From positions 1 to 61,726 of the forward strand of contig CAUPCB010000005.1 in the NCBI GenBank assembly GCA_963509715.1: a stretch of DNA of 61,726 bases. The letters are read 5' to 3'. Under the pieces are notes generated by a model that had not been told where the DNA came from, searched no databases, and saw only the letters and a program-made list of their open reading frames with translations. Source of the DNA: JABCPE02 sp963509715 (GTDB lineage Bacteria; Bacteroidota; Bacteroidia; Flavobacteriales; Weeksellaceae). Shown one piece after another: positions 35,426 through 43,925 of the stretch. The position numbers and the translations under genes are program-made. Every line of letters begins with the position of its first letter. The first letter of the stretch is position 1.

Positions 35426-36334
35426 ATGTTTCGTTTGTTATCAAAGAGAACCAATTTATTTTCAGTTCCTACTTACATAGGAGCTTTATTACTTTTTATT
35501 TTAGTTTCAAACGATTTAGAAGTTAAATTTTCTAACATTTTTTCCACCTTTACAGCCTTTGTAGGAATGGCTATGGGCTATGTTTTGTTTAATAAAATTT
35601 CACTAAATAAAAAGACCCATCTGCCTCTATTTCTGTACTCTATTTTTATTTTTTCATTTTATGATGGAAATCTGGATATAGGGATTTCTATGGCACTATT
35701 TACAAGTTCTATTTTATTATTTTTCTTCACTAGTGAAAATGATAAAATCAGAAGTGATTCTTTCCTTTTGGTCGGTAGCATTCTGGGTGTCAGTTATATT
35801 TTCTTGCCGACGACTTGGACGCTTTTTATTTTCGTAATTATCCACATCATCACCAAATCAGACAAAATATTTCTAAATATTTTCCAGCTTATTTTGGGAT
35901 GTTTTATGGTAATTTCTGGATATTTGTGCTTGATGTATGTTCTTGAAATAGATGTCTTTACAGAAGACTATATACCACTGATTTCCAATGAAATAATTAC
36001 AGATTTCTCCTCTTTTTATAGCTTAATTCCCATTTTAGTAATGTGTATTTTGGCGGTGGGAGATCATTTTATGAATTTGAATAAAAAAAGCCCGACTAGT
36101 AAGTTTAAATACGCTTTCTTGTTGTCATTCCTACTGGTTCAAATCCTGATTTTGGTATTTTACATGGGCTCTCACAGAGAATATCTGCTGCTGGTTATAT
36201 TTCCTGTCAGCATTATCTTGAGCCGATTTTTAAGGTTTATAAAATACCCTTGGCTTCAGGAGCTGGGACTTTGGATTATTATAATTTCTTGTCTTTTAGA
36301 CAAATTTAACCCTAATTTTATTGATTTAATATGA
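35426..36334 (+). CDS. DUF6427-like multipass membrane protein
   Basis: A 302-residue protein with about nine or ten hydrophobic helices through its length and short loops. It begins MFRLLSKRTNLFSVPTYIG and fits the Bacteroidetes DUF6427 family by length and position before a DUF3109 gene. No motif points to an activity. Its stop overlaps the next start (ATGA). Confidence 0.75.
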   Translation: MFRLLSKRTNLFSVPTYIGALLLFILVSNDLEVKFSNIFSTFTAFVGMAMGYVLFNKISLNKKTHLPLFLYSIFIFSFYDGNLDIGISMALFTSSILLFFFTSENDKIRSDSFLLVGSILGVSYIFLPTTWTLFIFVIIHIITKSDKIFLNIFQLILGCFMVISGYLCLMYVLEIDVFTEDYIPLISNEIITDFSSFYSLIPILVMCILAVGDHFMNLNKKSPTSKFKYAFLLSFLLVQILILVFYMGSHREYLLLVIFPVSIILSRFLRFIKYPWLQELGLWIIIISCLLDKFNPNFIDLI

Positions 36335-36915
36335 TTCAAATAGATGATAAACTAATTTCTGAGGATTTATTTTCTGAAGAATTCGTGTGCAACCTTGCTA
36401 AATGTAAGGGAATCTGCTGTGTGGAAGGTGATGCAGGAGCTCCTCTCGATGAAGACGAAACCAAAATATTAGATGAAATTTACCCTAAAATAAAGCCTTA
36501 TCTCCGCCCAGAAGGAATCCAAGCCATCGAGGAGCAAGGCACCTATACACTTGATTTCGAAGGAGATTCGGTTACTCCTTTGGTGAATAATGCAGAGTGT
36601 GCCTATGTGATTTTTGATGAAAAAGGCTACACCAAATGTGCCATAGAAAAAGCCTATGAAGACGGCGTTATCGAATGGCAAAAGCCTATTTCCTGCCACC
36701 TCTACCCTATTCGTATCACAGAATATTCTAATTTTTCTGCGATTAACTACCACGAATGGGACATCTGCTCTGATGCCTGCACTCTGGGAAAAGAATTGGG
36801 CGTAAAAGTCTATCAGTTCCTAAAAAAACCACTCATCCGAAAATACGGAGAGGAGTTCTACCAGACCCTTTCAGAGGCTGCCGAAGAATGGGAAAAAGAA
36901 TTCGGGAAAGGATAA
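36331..36915 (+). CDS. DUF3109 family cysteine-rich protein
   Basis: A 194-residue soluble protein with conserved Cys residues in CNLAKCKGICC (residues about 20-30), ECAYVIFDEKGYTKCAIE, ISCHLYPIR and WDICSDACTLG. The spacing suggests an iron-sulfur or zinc cluster site as in the related YkgJ family. Function unknown. It overlaps the DUF6427 gene by 4 nt, so translation is coupled. Confidence 0.88.
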   Translation: MIQIDDKLISEDLFSEEFVCNLAKCKGICCVEGDAGAPLDEDETKILDEIYPKIKPYLRPEGIQAIEEQGTYTLDFEGDSVTPLVNNAECAYVIFDEKGYTKCAIEKAYEDGVIEWQKPISCHLYPIRITEYSNFSAINYHEWDICSDACTLGKELGVKVYQFLKKPLIRKYGEEFYQTLSEAAEEWEKEFGKG

Positions 36916-36950
36916 AAATCCAATTCCCGAAGTTAATTTATTTCTATTTT
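36899..36950. terminator. Likely terminator between DUF3109 and DUF6630 genes
   Basis: TTCGGGAA (36901-36908) pairs with TTCCCGAA (36924-36931), with the DUF3109 stop in the loop. A T-rich stretch follows on the plus strand; the genes converge here. Confidence 0.5.
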
Positions 36951-36952
36951 CT

Positions 36953-38047
36953 TTATTTAAAATACGCTTTCAGCGGTAAGTCTAGTATTCTTGCCAGTTT
37001 CATAATTTCTGGCATATCTTTTTCTGAAAACAGCAGAAACAAATACGCATCCGCTCCTTCATCAAGATGGCACAACCAAAGATGATATGGATAAAGCTGT
37101 TTTCTCATATACGGGAATAAATCTGCACTATAAGTATCTGCGGGATATTCCCATTTCCAGTCAGAAAAATCAGCTAAATCCAAAATATATTCTTCTAATT
37201 CTTCTGCATAAAATTTCCAGTCAGAAGAACGGCAGACACCATATTCTCTTATAATTTCTATCACAGGTTCTGCCCTTTGGATTTTATGAGAATATTCCAT
37301 CATTTCAGCCATGGCTTCCGATACGCCCTCGTATTCATCAGGTGTATATTCTTCTAAAGCCTTTAATAATCTTTCTTTGTTTTCATCTATTACATCCTGC
37401 TCCACTCCACAAAAAGCTAGAAATTTCGCCAAATGCTCCTGCGTTGGCTCTACTTTTTCTTCCTCTGGAATTGGCTTTATATCAATTTTCATATCTAATT
37501 TATCCTCCAAATGAAAATAAATATCCGTTGCTAATTTATTCAGCGCTTCCCACGCCAAAACATCTTCATAGTAATCGCTCTCTGGATCCAGCCATCGGTA
37601 GCCTTTCGCCTGTGAATAAAGTTCATGCTCTTCATAATAATCCTCAGTCTCTGCATCATTTTCTAAATCATAATAAGTGACATTAAAATCACCATTAAAA
37701 CAATGAATTCCAAACATATACATACGGTTATAGAAAACATCATACCCAGAAATAACCGTATAAACATACCCTATTCCATCTTTTTCAAAATTTTCCGGAA
37801 TAGGTTCATCAAAATTTAGAACTCGCTTCCTAAAATCCTCTGCCAAAGCTGTCGCCGAAGAAAAACCATATTTTTTTAATATTTTTTTCTTAAAATCTGT
37901 ATTTTCAGACATATCATGTGGGAGAAAACCTATTCCTACAATCACATCTGTAAATTCTGATGATTTATCCAATGAGATAACTTCATCATTTTCAATAAAA
38001 TACCGTTCAAAAGCCAAAAAAAGCTTCAAACTCAAATTTGATTTCAT
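36953..38047 (-). CDS. DUF6630-like protein
   Basis: A 364-residue acidic cytoplasmic protein without signal or helices. The C-terminal half (from IIREYGVCRSSDWKFYAEEL to LYPYHLWLCHLDEGADAYLFLL, residues about 268-345) fits the DUF6630 pattern. The N-terminal half has an aromatic-rich region (YDVFYNRMYMFGIHCF). The gene begins immediately before the histidine kinase stop (adjacent nucleotides), in the same direction. Function unknown. Confidence 0.65.
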   Translation of the reverse strand: MKSNLSLKLFLAFERYFIENDEVISLDKSSEFTDVIVGIGFLPHDMSENTDFKKKILKKYGFSSATALAEDFRKRVLNFDEPIPENFEKDGIGYVYTVISGYDVFYNRMYMFGIHCFNGDFNVTYYDLENDAETEDYYEEHELYSQAKGYRWLDPESDYYEDVLAWEALNKLATDIYFHLEDKLDMKIDIKPIPEEEKVEPTQEHLAKFLAFCGVEQDVIDENKERLLKALEEYTPDEYEGVSEAMAEMMEYSHKIQRAEPVIEIIREYGVCRSSDWKFYAEELEEYILDLADFSDWKWEYPADTYSADLFPYMRKQLYPYHLWLCHLDEGADAYLFLLFSEKDMPEIMKLARILDLPLKAYFK

Positions 38048-39214
38048 TTATTTATTATTTGATAAATTAATTCTAAAAATCGTTCCTTTCCCAACCTCGG
38101 AAGAAACTATGCGCAGGTCTCCGCCATGGTATTCATTAATCACCCTCTTCGCCAGAGAAAGCCCCAGCCCCCAGCCTCTTTTTTTGGTCGAAAACCCAGG
38201 ATTAAAGACTTTTCTGATTTGGGAATTTGTCATACCACAGCCATTATCCTTGAATTCTATAAATATTTGATTATCCTTCTCCACCAGCGAAATCACCAAT
38301 CGCCCTTTGCCTTTCATAGCATCTACGGCATTTTTTACTAAATTTTCTATCACCCAGCTCATCAAAATCCTGCTGTGAGGAATGAGAACTTCCCGCTCTG
38401 GAAGATACAGAACAAAATCCACTTGGCTCGAAATTCTCGTTTTTAAATAATCAAAATTCGTTTGAATCGTTTCTGATAAATTGAGGTCGTTCAGCTCTGG
38501 GACAGACCCTATTTTAGAAAATCTTTCAGAAATTACCATCAGCCGTTTGACATCTTTTTCTATTTCCAAAACACCTTCGTTATCAGCATTTTCCATTTTC
38601 AAAATTTCCACCCAGCCAATCATAGACGAAAGAGGCGTTCCTATCTGGTGCGCAGTTTCCTTTGCCAGCCCTGCCCAGAGATAGTTTTCATCTGTTCGTT
38701 TTATTGTTCTAAAAAACCAAAAACAAACCAACAAATACCCGCCTATCAAACCTGCTAAAATTATAGGATAATAGTCCAATCTATCCAGAAACAGGGAGTT
38801 TGAGTAAAACACATACTGATTCTTGCCATTGGGCATTGTGATAAGGAAAGGCTTGTAAGTTCTTCCCATTTTTTGAATCAAAGCATTGAGTTTTTTAGGG
38901 TCTTTTACGATTTCATCTGGAATATTTCTATAAGTTCCCTCGGCTAAAATAGGCTCATAGTTTTCATCTGTCAGAATTATAGGAATAGAGTTATTATCCT
39001 TTAAAATAGCCAAAATCAGCTCCAGTGTTTCAGGGTCGTTGATATGCTCATCCTGCATGAATTTCATAGCCGTAGCTATGACCTCTATCCTCTGAATTTC
39101 TTGTTTTTTCAGCCTGTCTATCAGCATAGTAGAAGAAGCAGCCAAAACCACCACCGCAAGAGTGAGAAACAAAAATATAAGCCAACGGACAAATGATGAA
39201 GTGAGATACCTCAT
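38048..39214 (-). CDS. Sensor histidine kinase
   Basis: A 388-residue membrane kinase. Helices lie at about 10-30 and 150-169, with a periplasmic sensor region between. There is no clear HAMP. The phosphoacceptor is His189 in LAKETAHQIGTPLSS. The ATPase part has WVIENLVKNAVDAM (N-box), FKDNGCGM (G1) and RGWGLGLSLAKRVI (G2). No response-regulator gene adjoins; its neighbours are PBP4 (3 nt upstream) and DUF6630, so a cell-wall or envelope signal is a reasonable guess. Confidence 0.9.
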   Translation of the reverse strand: MRYLTSSFVRWLIFLFLTLAVVVLAASSTMLIDRLKKQEIQRIEVIATAMKFMQDEHINDPETLELILAILKDNNSIPIILTDENYEPILAEGTYRNIPDEIVKDPKKLNALIQKMGRTYKPFLITMPNGKNQYVFYSNSLFLDRLDYYPIILAGLIGGYLLVCFWFFRTIKRTDENYLWAGLAKETAHQIGTPLSSMIGWVEILKMENADNEGVLEIEKDVKRLMVISERFSKIGSVPELNDLNLSETIQTNFDYLKTRISSQVDFVLYLPEREVLIPHSRILMSWVIENLVKNAVDAMKGKGRLVISLVEKDNQIFIEFKDNGCGMTNSQIRKVFNPGFSTKKRGWGLGLSLAKRVINEYHGGDLRIVSSEVGKGTIFRINLSNNK

Positions 39215-39216
39215 TT

Positions 39217-40617
39217 TTATTTCAATATATCTAAAAGTTTAAACAATTTTGCATTTACATTACTTCCATGGTAATTATTCACTATCACCGCAAAAACATA
39301 CTTTTTGCCCTCTTTTGATGTGTGGTATCCTGCATAGGCTTTGGCATCTTTTATCGTTCCGCTCTTCATTTTCATGCCGTTATACACGGGCATAGATTCT
39401 TCAAATATAGGGAACCAACTTTGTTTTTTACCCCAAATCAAAGCTTGAACTTCCGCCCTTGCAGAGGCATAGTTCTGTGGCGAAAGTCCGCTTCCATCAG
39501 CAAAATTTATCATCGCTGCTTGGATTCCTTTACTTTTCCAAAAATCTTTTAGAATTTTCACACCATTTGAAAAAGAAGAATTATTATTTTTAACCTTTCC
39601 AAAAGTTTTTACAAGGGTTTCTCCATACAGATTCACACTTTTTCTCATAAACCAATAGACTATTTTATCCATCGTAGGAGAATGATGCACCAAGATTTCT
39701 TTCCCTTGTAAAGGAGCATATTCCTTCCCTTCTATCAAAAGCTGTGAAGCAGAAGTTACTTTTCCTTTAAGCTCTACATCATTGTTTGACAGCCAATTAT
39801 ACATTTCTAAACCAAGCTGCATAGGTGGATTTGGGACAGAACCAGAAACCACGGTTGTCTTTCCACTGGGAAGTGTCCCATTGATATAGGCTAACTCCGA
39901 ATACGGCGCCGTGTAGATGATGCTTCTGTCCCCTGTTTCCTTCCCTGCTGACTGGGTTTCGTTCACCCATTTTACCTGTTCTGGAAGATTTACAATTTTC
40001 TTAAAAGATGTAGAAGCCCCTGCATTAGCGCCTCCACTTATATGCATATCAAACTGATTTTCACGCCAGTTCACTCCCCAGACTCCCGCTCCGTAGTAAT
40101 TTCCTATATCATTCCAAGGCCAGCCCCCAGGGATAGTCTGAATATCAAAATAGCTGTCATCTATTATCAAATTTCCTCCTATCTTATAGATTCCCAATGA
40201 TTTAATGGCTTGTATTACTTTATTTTGGAAATCCTCAGGTTTATAGCCTGTGTATCGCCAGCTGCCGAGTGTAGGGTCTCCATTAGAACTTACTATCAAA
40301 TCTCCTGACAGCCTGCCTTCCTCTATATTGCCAGTATAAGATACTTTGGTGGCGTATCGGAAATCTTTTCCAAGCATCTCCAAAGCCGCCATCGCTGTAA
40401 AAACCTTCTGTGTACTCGCCGTAGAAAGTCCCTTATTTCCTTGATATTCATAAATAAAATTCCCCTGCTCATCAGCTACATAGAAAGAAAGATTAGCCGA
40501 ATACATCTCAGGTTCATTCAAGAAACTTTTGGTCGCTTGGTCTAGTTTTTTAGAAATATCTTGAGAAAAAAAACTCTGAAAAAACAAGACTAATAAAAAG
40601 CAAAAAATATTTTTCAT
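39217..40617 (-). CDS. dacB: D-alanyl-D-alanine carboxypeptidase/endopeptidase (PBP4)
   Basis: A periplasmic peptidoglycan hydrolase of the S13 family that trims or opens D-Ala crosslinks. The signal peptide ends about residue 18. The SxxK motif is Ser68-Lys71 (STQK). A DGSGLSPQNYAS block (about 375) and KSGT near 415 complete the active site. Length (466) is normal for PBP4. It starts the three-gene unit with the histidine kinase and DUF6630, whose genes follow at 2 nt and 0 nt. Confidence 0.92.
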   Translation of the reverse strand: MKNIFCFLLVLFFQSFFSQDISKKLDQATKSFLNEPEMYSANLSFYVADEQGNFIYEYQGNKGLSTASTQKVFTAMAALEMLGKDFRYATKVSYTGNIEEGRLSGDLIVSSNGDPTLGSWRYTGYKPEDFQNKVIQAIKSLGIYKIGGNLIIDDSYFDIQTIPGGWPWNDIGNYYGAGVWGVNWRENQFDMHISGGANAGASTSFKKIVNLPEQVKWVNETQSAGKETGDRSIIYTAPYSELAYINGTLPSGKTTVVSGSVPNPPMQLGLEMYNWLSNNDVELKGKVTSASQLLIEGKEYAPLQGKEILVHHSPTMDKIVYWFMRKSVNLYGETLVKTFGKVKNNNSSFSNGVKILKDFWKSKGIQAAMINFADGSGLSPQNYASARAEVQALIWGKKQSWFPIFEESMPVYNGMKMKSGTIKDAKAYAGYHTSKEGKKYVFAVIVNNYHGSNVNAKLFKLLDILK

Positions 40618-40653
40618 CTTAAAATTTTATTATATTTCAAACGCTGATGGTGA

Positions 40654-41703
40654 TTATTTTATTTCCTGCATGTAGACTAGTGTGTCTTTGGGCAAAATTT
40701 CTGGGTGAAAAATCTTCACATAATCCCTTAAAACCAAATCAGCACGAACTGCTCCACTCTCAAAAATATCATTTGCCATTCCTCTCTTTCTTTTATTCAT
40801 CCCAAAAATTTTTCCTTTCTGATAGACATCTAGTTTTTCATAAATAGCATTCATGGCTGTAAGTTCTTTTTTCGTTCTATAATTGCCTGCATTCACCCAA
40901 AATTCAGCATTTTTAGACTTCACAAAAACTTCTTCAAAACTAATCGGCACTGATTTTTTATCTTGATTTTCCTTAAAAATATAGTCCGCCCCTGCATCTT
41001 TCAGATAATTAGCCGAAAAAGTTTTCCCACCAGCGATATACCAGTGATTTCCATACATTTCATTAGCCAAAACTTTCGGTTTATTAGGTGATTTCTGTGC
41101 TTTTTGTTTTATACTTTCATAATCATTTTTGATTTTAGCATAGATTTCCTCTGCCCGTTTTTCTTCGCCTAAAAGCTTCCCAAACAGCTTTAAATAAGCC
41201 GCTTTATCTAAAGGCGTTTCCTCCAAATATTCATCTAAAAAAATGATTTTTATCCCATTATCTTGCAGGATTTTATATGTATTTTCAAAAGCCTCTATGT
41301 AATTCGTGAAAATCACATCTGGTTTTAGTTCAAGAATTTTTTCAATATCATACTTTTGGTCAGAGCCTACATTCTGAATTTTATTTTTTTCTACAAGTTG
41401 CTGAATTTCATTTGAATAAACATACTGCACTCCCGAAATTCCTACTATTTTTTCTTCCTGCCCAAGTTCTAAAAAATATCCCAAAAGGCTGTTATTAAGC
41501 AAAACCACTTTGGAAAAAGGCAGTTCATTTTTTTCAAAAGAATACTCAAATTTTCTGGATTTTAATAAAAATTTGTCATTTTGCTCACTATATTGAACAT
41601 TTTCAGAAATCACTTCCCAAGATTTAATTGATTGGTTATCAGATTTCTTACACGACAAGACCACAAAAAAACAGGTGATGTATAATATTTTTTTCCATTT
41701 CAT
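40654..41703 (-). CDS. Periplasmic substrate-binding lipoprotein (iron-siderophore/heme/B12 type)
   Basis: A 349-residue lipoprotein with signal ending VVLSC (Cys18). The fold is the class III (TroA/BtuF-like) binding protein: VGISGVQYVYSNEI, VGSDQKYDIEKILELKPDVIF, then a long helix linking the lobes and VLANEMYGNHWYIAGGKTFSANYLKDAGADYIF. No permease or ATPase gene is adjacent, so the partner transporter must be elsewhere. Its start lies next to the tRNA promoter, divergently. Confidence 0.85.
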   Translation of the reverse strand: MKWKKILYITCFFVVLSCKKSDNQSIKSWEVISENVQYSEQNDKFLLKSRKFEYSFEKNELPFSKVVLLNNSLLGYFLELGQEEKIVGISGVQYVYSNEIQQLVEKNKIQNVGSDQKYDIEKILELKPDVIFTNYIEAFENTYKILQDNGIKIIFLDEYLEETPLDKAAYLKLFGKLLGEEKRAEEIYAKIKNDYESIKQKAQKSPNKPKVLANEMYGNHWYIAGGKTFSANYLKDAGADYIFKENQDKKSVPISFEEVFVKSKNAEFWVNAGNYRTKKELTAMNAIYEKLDVYQKGKIFGMNKRKRGMANDIFESGAVRADLVLRDYVKIFHPEILPKDTLVYMQEIK

Positions 41704-41727
41704 AGTTCAAAGAAAGCAAAAAAGTAT

Positions 41728-41735
41728 TATATTTG
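41728..41735 (+). promoter_or_regulatory. Promoter -7 box for tRNA-Arg
   Basis: TATATTTG, a full match to TAnnTTTG, ends 15 nt before the mature tRNA 5' end. Confidence 0.65.
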
Positions 41736-41750
41736 CAAAACTAAAATTTA

Positions 41751-41824
41751 GGACGCGTAGCTCAATTGGATAGAGTGCCAGATTACGGCTCTGGAGGTTG
41801 AGGGTTCGACTCCTTCCGCGTTCA
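41751..41824 (+). tRNA. tRNA-Arg(ACG), prophage integration site
   Basis: A complete cloverleaf. The acceptor stem GGACGCG pairs with CGCGTTC (one G-T), the anticodon stem CCAGA/TCTGG encloses the loop TTACGGC with anticodon ACG, and the T arm is GAGGG-TTCGACT-CCTTC. The discriminator is A; CCA is not encoded. The integrase gene begins 124 nt downstream, so the 3' half of the tRNA is probably attL. Confidence 0.95.
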
Positions 41825-41828
41825 CAAC

Positions 41829-41865
41829 AACCCATAAAGTATTTAAAATGAATGTTTTATGGGTT
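41829..41865 (+). terminator. Hairpin after tRNA-Arg (tRNA terminator or att structure)
   Basis: AACCCATAAA (41829-41838) pairs perfectly with TTTATGGGTT (41856-41865), 17-nt loop. Only a short T-run follows, so termination is likely weak. It lies at the phage side of the junction. Confidence 0.5.
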
Positions 41866-41870
41866 CTTTA

Positions 41871-41906
41871 CTAAAAAAATAGTAAAAAATAGTAAAAGAC
41901 AGTAAG
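41871..41906. repeat. 10-bp-period direct repeats, candidate integrase arm sites
   Basis: AGTAAAAAAT, AGTAAAAGAC and AGTAAG follow each other exactly every 10 bases (from 41881, 41891 and 41901), preceded by a weaker copy CTAAAAAAAT at 41871. Helically phased repeats beside an att core are typical of integrase arm-binding sites. The role is inferred. Confidence 0.55.
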
Positions 41907-41947
41907 TTTTTCATTATCCAGCCTCCCTACAAAAAAATAATAGGATA

Positions 41948-43093
41948 ATGAGTTACGAAGTAAGAATTCATGCACCAGCAGACCTATCTGAAAAATGGTA
42001 TGTATACATCTATTCCGCTGGTAAAGTTATCAAGAAGTTTTATAAAGGCTTAACAAAAGAGGACAACTACGCTGACAGAATGCTAAAAGCAGAAGTTCTC
42101 AAATCACTTGTTGAAAAAGAAATAAAATCAGGATGGAAGCCAGATGCTTCTGGATTGCCCCAACCTGAAAACAATCACTATACCATTGCTGAAGCCTACA
42201 AAATAGCATATCAGTCGTTATCTTCTACGGATAAAGAAAGAACCACTTTAAGCCAATATAAAACACATTACAACTTTTTTATTGAAACCCTTAAATCCCA
42301 AAAGTGGGAAGATTATCCAATATCCAAATTTGAAACCTACCACATTAGTATGATTTTGGATATTATGCAGGAAAGTAGAGGGAAAAGCAATAATTTTTTC
42401 AATCACCATCTGAAAAATTGCAAGGTATTTTTTAAATTCTTGGTAAGAAAATTCATCATCAAAACAGACCCCACCGAAATTATTGAGAAAAAGAAATGGA
42501 AAACCAAAGAAAAAAGACTTCTTACCCCTGAAGAACAAACACGCATAATCAACCATTTTAAAGATTTTTTACCTCAATTTGTAACTTATCTAAAAGTCCT
42601 ATATCATACATCTGTAAGACCAAAAGAAATACGACTGCTAAAATGTGGAATGATAGACACAGAAAGATGGATTTTTGTTCTTCCAGAGGAGATAACGAAA
42701 AATGACAAGAAAGGAATAATTGTAATTCCTGATGATTTAAAAAATGATTTGATGAAATTAAACCTTTCTAACCCTGATTACTACCTATTTGGAATAACAA
42801 CACCTCATTCTACCAATAGAGGAAAAACCTTTGTTCCTGCTCCTTATCCATTAGCGCTAAATACCGCTAATAAACTATGGAAACAGGAAGTAAAAGACAA
42901 ATTAGGTATTGATTCCGATATGTATTGGCTTAAATCTAAGTCAAACAATGATAAAATGAGAAATGGAATGTCTCTTGATGCAGTTAGAATTTCAAATAGA
43001 CATTCAAATGCTGAAATAACAAAAATCTACGCTACCGAACATGATATTATAACAATGCAGCAAAACATTGATAAATTCGGAACATTTGAATAA
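41948..43093 (+). CDS. Phage tyrosine integrase
   Basis: Site-specific recombinase for integration and excision at tRNA-Arg; 381 residues. An N-terminal arm-binding region (about 1-75), a SAM-like core-binding domain (about 80-180) and the catalytic domain (190-375). Box I arginine is Arg224 in HTSVRPKEIR; a lysine lies in KNDKKG (about 251-256); the final box is Arg351-His352 (NRHSNAEIT) with Tyr361. The usual HxxR or KHT box reads WLKSKSNN at 327-334 and lacks the expected His. It faces away from the tRNA and ends in a terminator. Confidence 0.9.
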   Translation: MSYEVRIHAPADLSEKWYVYIYSAGKVIKKFYKGLTKEDNYADRMLKAEVLKSLVEKEIKSGWKPDASGLPQPENNHYTIAEAYKIAYQSLSSTDKERTTLSQYKTHYNFFIETLKSQKWEDYPISKFETYHISMILDIMQESRGKSNNFFNHHLKNCKVFFKFLVRKFIIKTDPTEIIEKKKWKTKEKRLLTPEEQTRIINHFKDFLPQFVTYLKVLYHTSVRPKEIRLLKCGMIDTERWIFVLPEEITKNDKKGIIVIPDDLKNDLMKLNLSNPDYYLFGITTPHSTNRGKTFVPAPYPLALNTANKLWKQEVKDKLGIDSDMYWLKSKSNNDKMRNGMSLDAVRISNRHSNAEITKIYATEHDIITMQQNIDKFGTFE

Positions 43094-43166
43094 AAATACA
43101 AAGCAGTATCCTATAAAGATACTGCTTCTGTTTAATTGTTCAAGAGTGAAAACTCTGTCTTTGTGT
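43090..43166 (-). ncRNA. Candidate small RNA beside the integrase gene
   Basis: A minus-strand transcript of about 75 nt is predicted from a strong promoter (43171-43200) to the hairpin at 43101-43127, followed on this strand by a T-rich run (TTTGTATTTTTATT). No ORF of useful size lies in it. A second small hairpin (AGAGT-TTTC-ACTCT, 43143-43156) sits near its 5' end. Its 3' end overlaps the last codons of the integrase gene in antisense. It could regulate the integrase mRNA or act on host targets; existence itself is a prediction. Confidence 0.5.
43101..43127. terminator. Bidirectional terminator after the integrase
   Basis: AAGCAGTATC pairs with GATACTGCTT (10 bp; loop CTATAAA). T-rich tracts follow on both strands, better on the minus strand. 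Confidence 0.7.
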
Positions 43167-43170
43167 TTTG

Positions 43171-43200
43171 CAAATATAGAAAACAAGATATTGTAATCAA
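43171..43200 (-). promoter_or_regulatory. Strong promoter firing toward the integrase 3' end
   Basis: The reverse strand reads TTTTG (TTG at 43200-43198), 19 nt, then TATATTTG (43178-43171). Both elements and the spacing match the Bacteroidetes consensus. No gene lies downstream on this strand before the terminator at 43101-43127. Confidence 0.75.
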
Positions 43201-43264
43201 AACCACTTGTGAACAATTTATAACGGAATGTTGTAAACAAAAAAGCGAGAGGTTTCAAGCTTTT

Positions 43265-43681
43265 TTATTTTTCAGATTGTTTATCTACTTTTGACAAGAA
43301 TAATGATACCATGCCAAGAAGTGTTCCTCCTGCAAATACACTCCCAAGAATTTCATGTCCATGAAGTATAAGAAATGCCGAAAAACACATCCCAGACAGC
43401 GCTATTATCAAAGAAAACCATACTCCTAATTTATTTATGTGCCTGTCTCCTCTATTGGCATCTTTTACCAATCTAATTCTTTCATCATAAGCTTTATGTC
43501 TAAACTCCTGTTCTTTTTCTGCGGATTTTTTTAGCCAATTCAAAATATCAGGGTCTATCTTGTGAAGCCTTTCTATTTCGGATGCGTCAGGCAAAAGATT
43601 ATCGTCAAAAATTTCTTCTACTAAATGCCCTTGTCCCTGTTCATTTTTTACAATTTGCTGCTTCCTTTGCTGTCTAGCCAT
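43265..43681 (-). CDS. DUF2335 membrane protein
   Basis: From ATG 43681 (MARQQRKQ) the product has 138 residues. It has the DUF2335 layout: an acidic N-terminal part with DPDILNWLKKSAEKEQEFRHK (about 50-70), then two membrane helices (about 87-108 and 113-132) with GHEILGSVFAGGTLLG. Such genes are frequent in prophages; function unknown. Its start overlaps the previous stop by 8 nt, so translation is coupled. The pair has its own promoter and lies outside the lysis and tail units, as accessory (moron) genes do. Confidence 0.82.
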   Translation of the reverse strand: MARQQRKQQIVKNEQGQGHLVEEIFDDNLLPDASEIERLHKIDPDILNWLKKSAEKEQEFRHKAYDERIRLVKDANRGDRHINKLGVWFSLIIALSGMCFSAFLILHGHEILGSVFAGGTLLGMVSLFLSKVDKQSEK

Positions 43682-43907
43682 TAGATTTTTTATTATCAAA
43701 GGATTTTTTGTAATCTTTTACAACATTATTACAATCTTGTCTAAGATTTTGTCTGTCTGTTTTTGCTGTTGGGATGTCTATATTTTTCATTTCCTCTTCT
43801 ATCTTTTTGATTTCAGGAGATGATGAGCGAAATGTACCTGAATACGCAGAAGACACATTTCCCAACAATAAGAAAGATGCTTTTAAAATATTCATAATAT
43901 AACCCAT
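43674..43907 (-). CDS. Small exported or anchored phage protein
   Basis: A 77-residue protein from ATG 43907 (MGYIMNILKAS); a start four codons later (43895) is possible. A hydrophobic stretch ILKASFLLLGNVSSAYSG (about 6-23) may be a signal or anchor; the rest is charged and helical, with DRQNLRQDCNNVVKDYKKSF near the end. No family recognised. It is first in the two-gene unit with DUF2335. The longer reading frame (to 43964) would begin upstream of the promoter's likely start and is not used. Confidence 0.65.
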   Translation of the reverse strand: MGYIMNILKASFLLLGNVSSAYSGTFRSSSPEIKKIEEEMKNIDIPTAKTDRQNLRQDCNNVVKDYKKSFDNKKSNG

Positions 43908-43925
43908 TTTTTCTAAATTTCTTGT

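Noticed and set aside
36640..36753. Long antisense frames over DUF3109, parC, metH and tape-measure genes
   Set aside because: They mirror strongly coding frames and show no independent start, promoter or domain.
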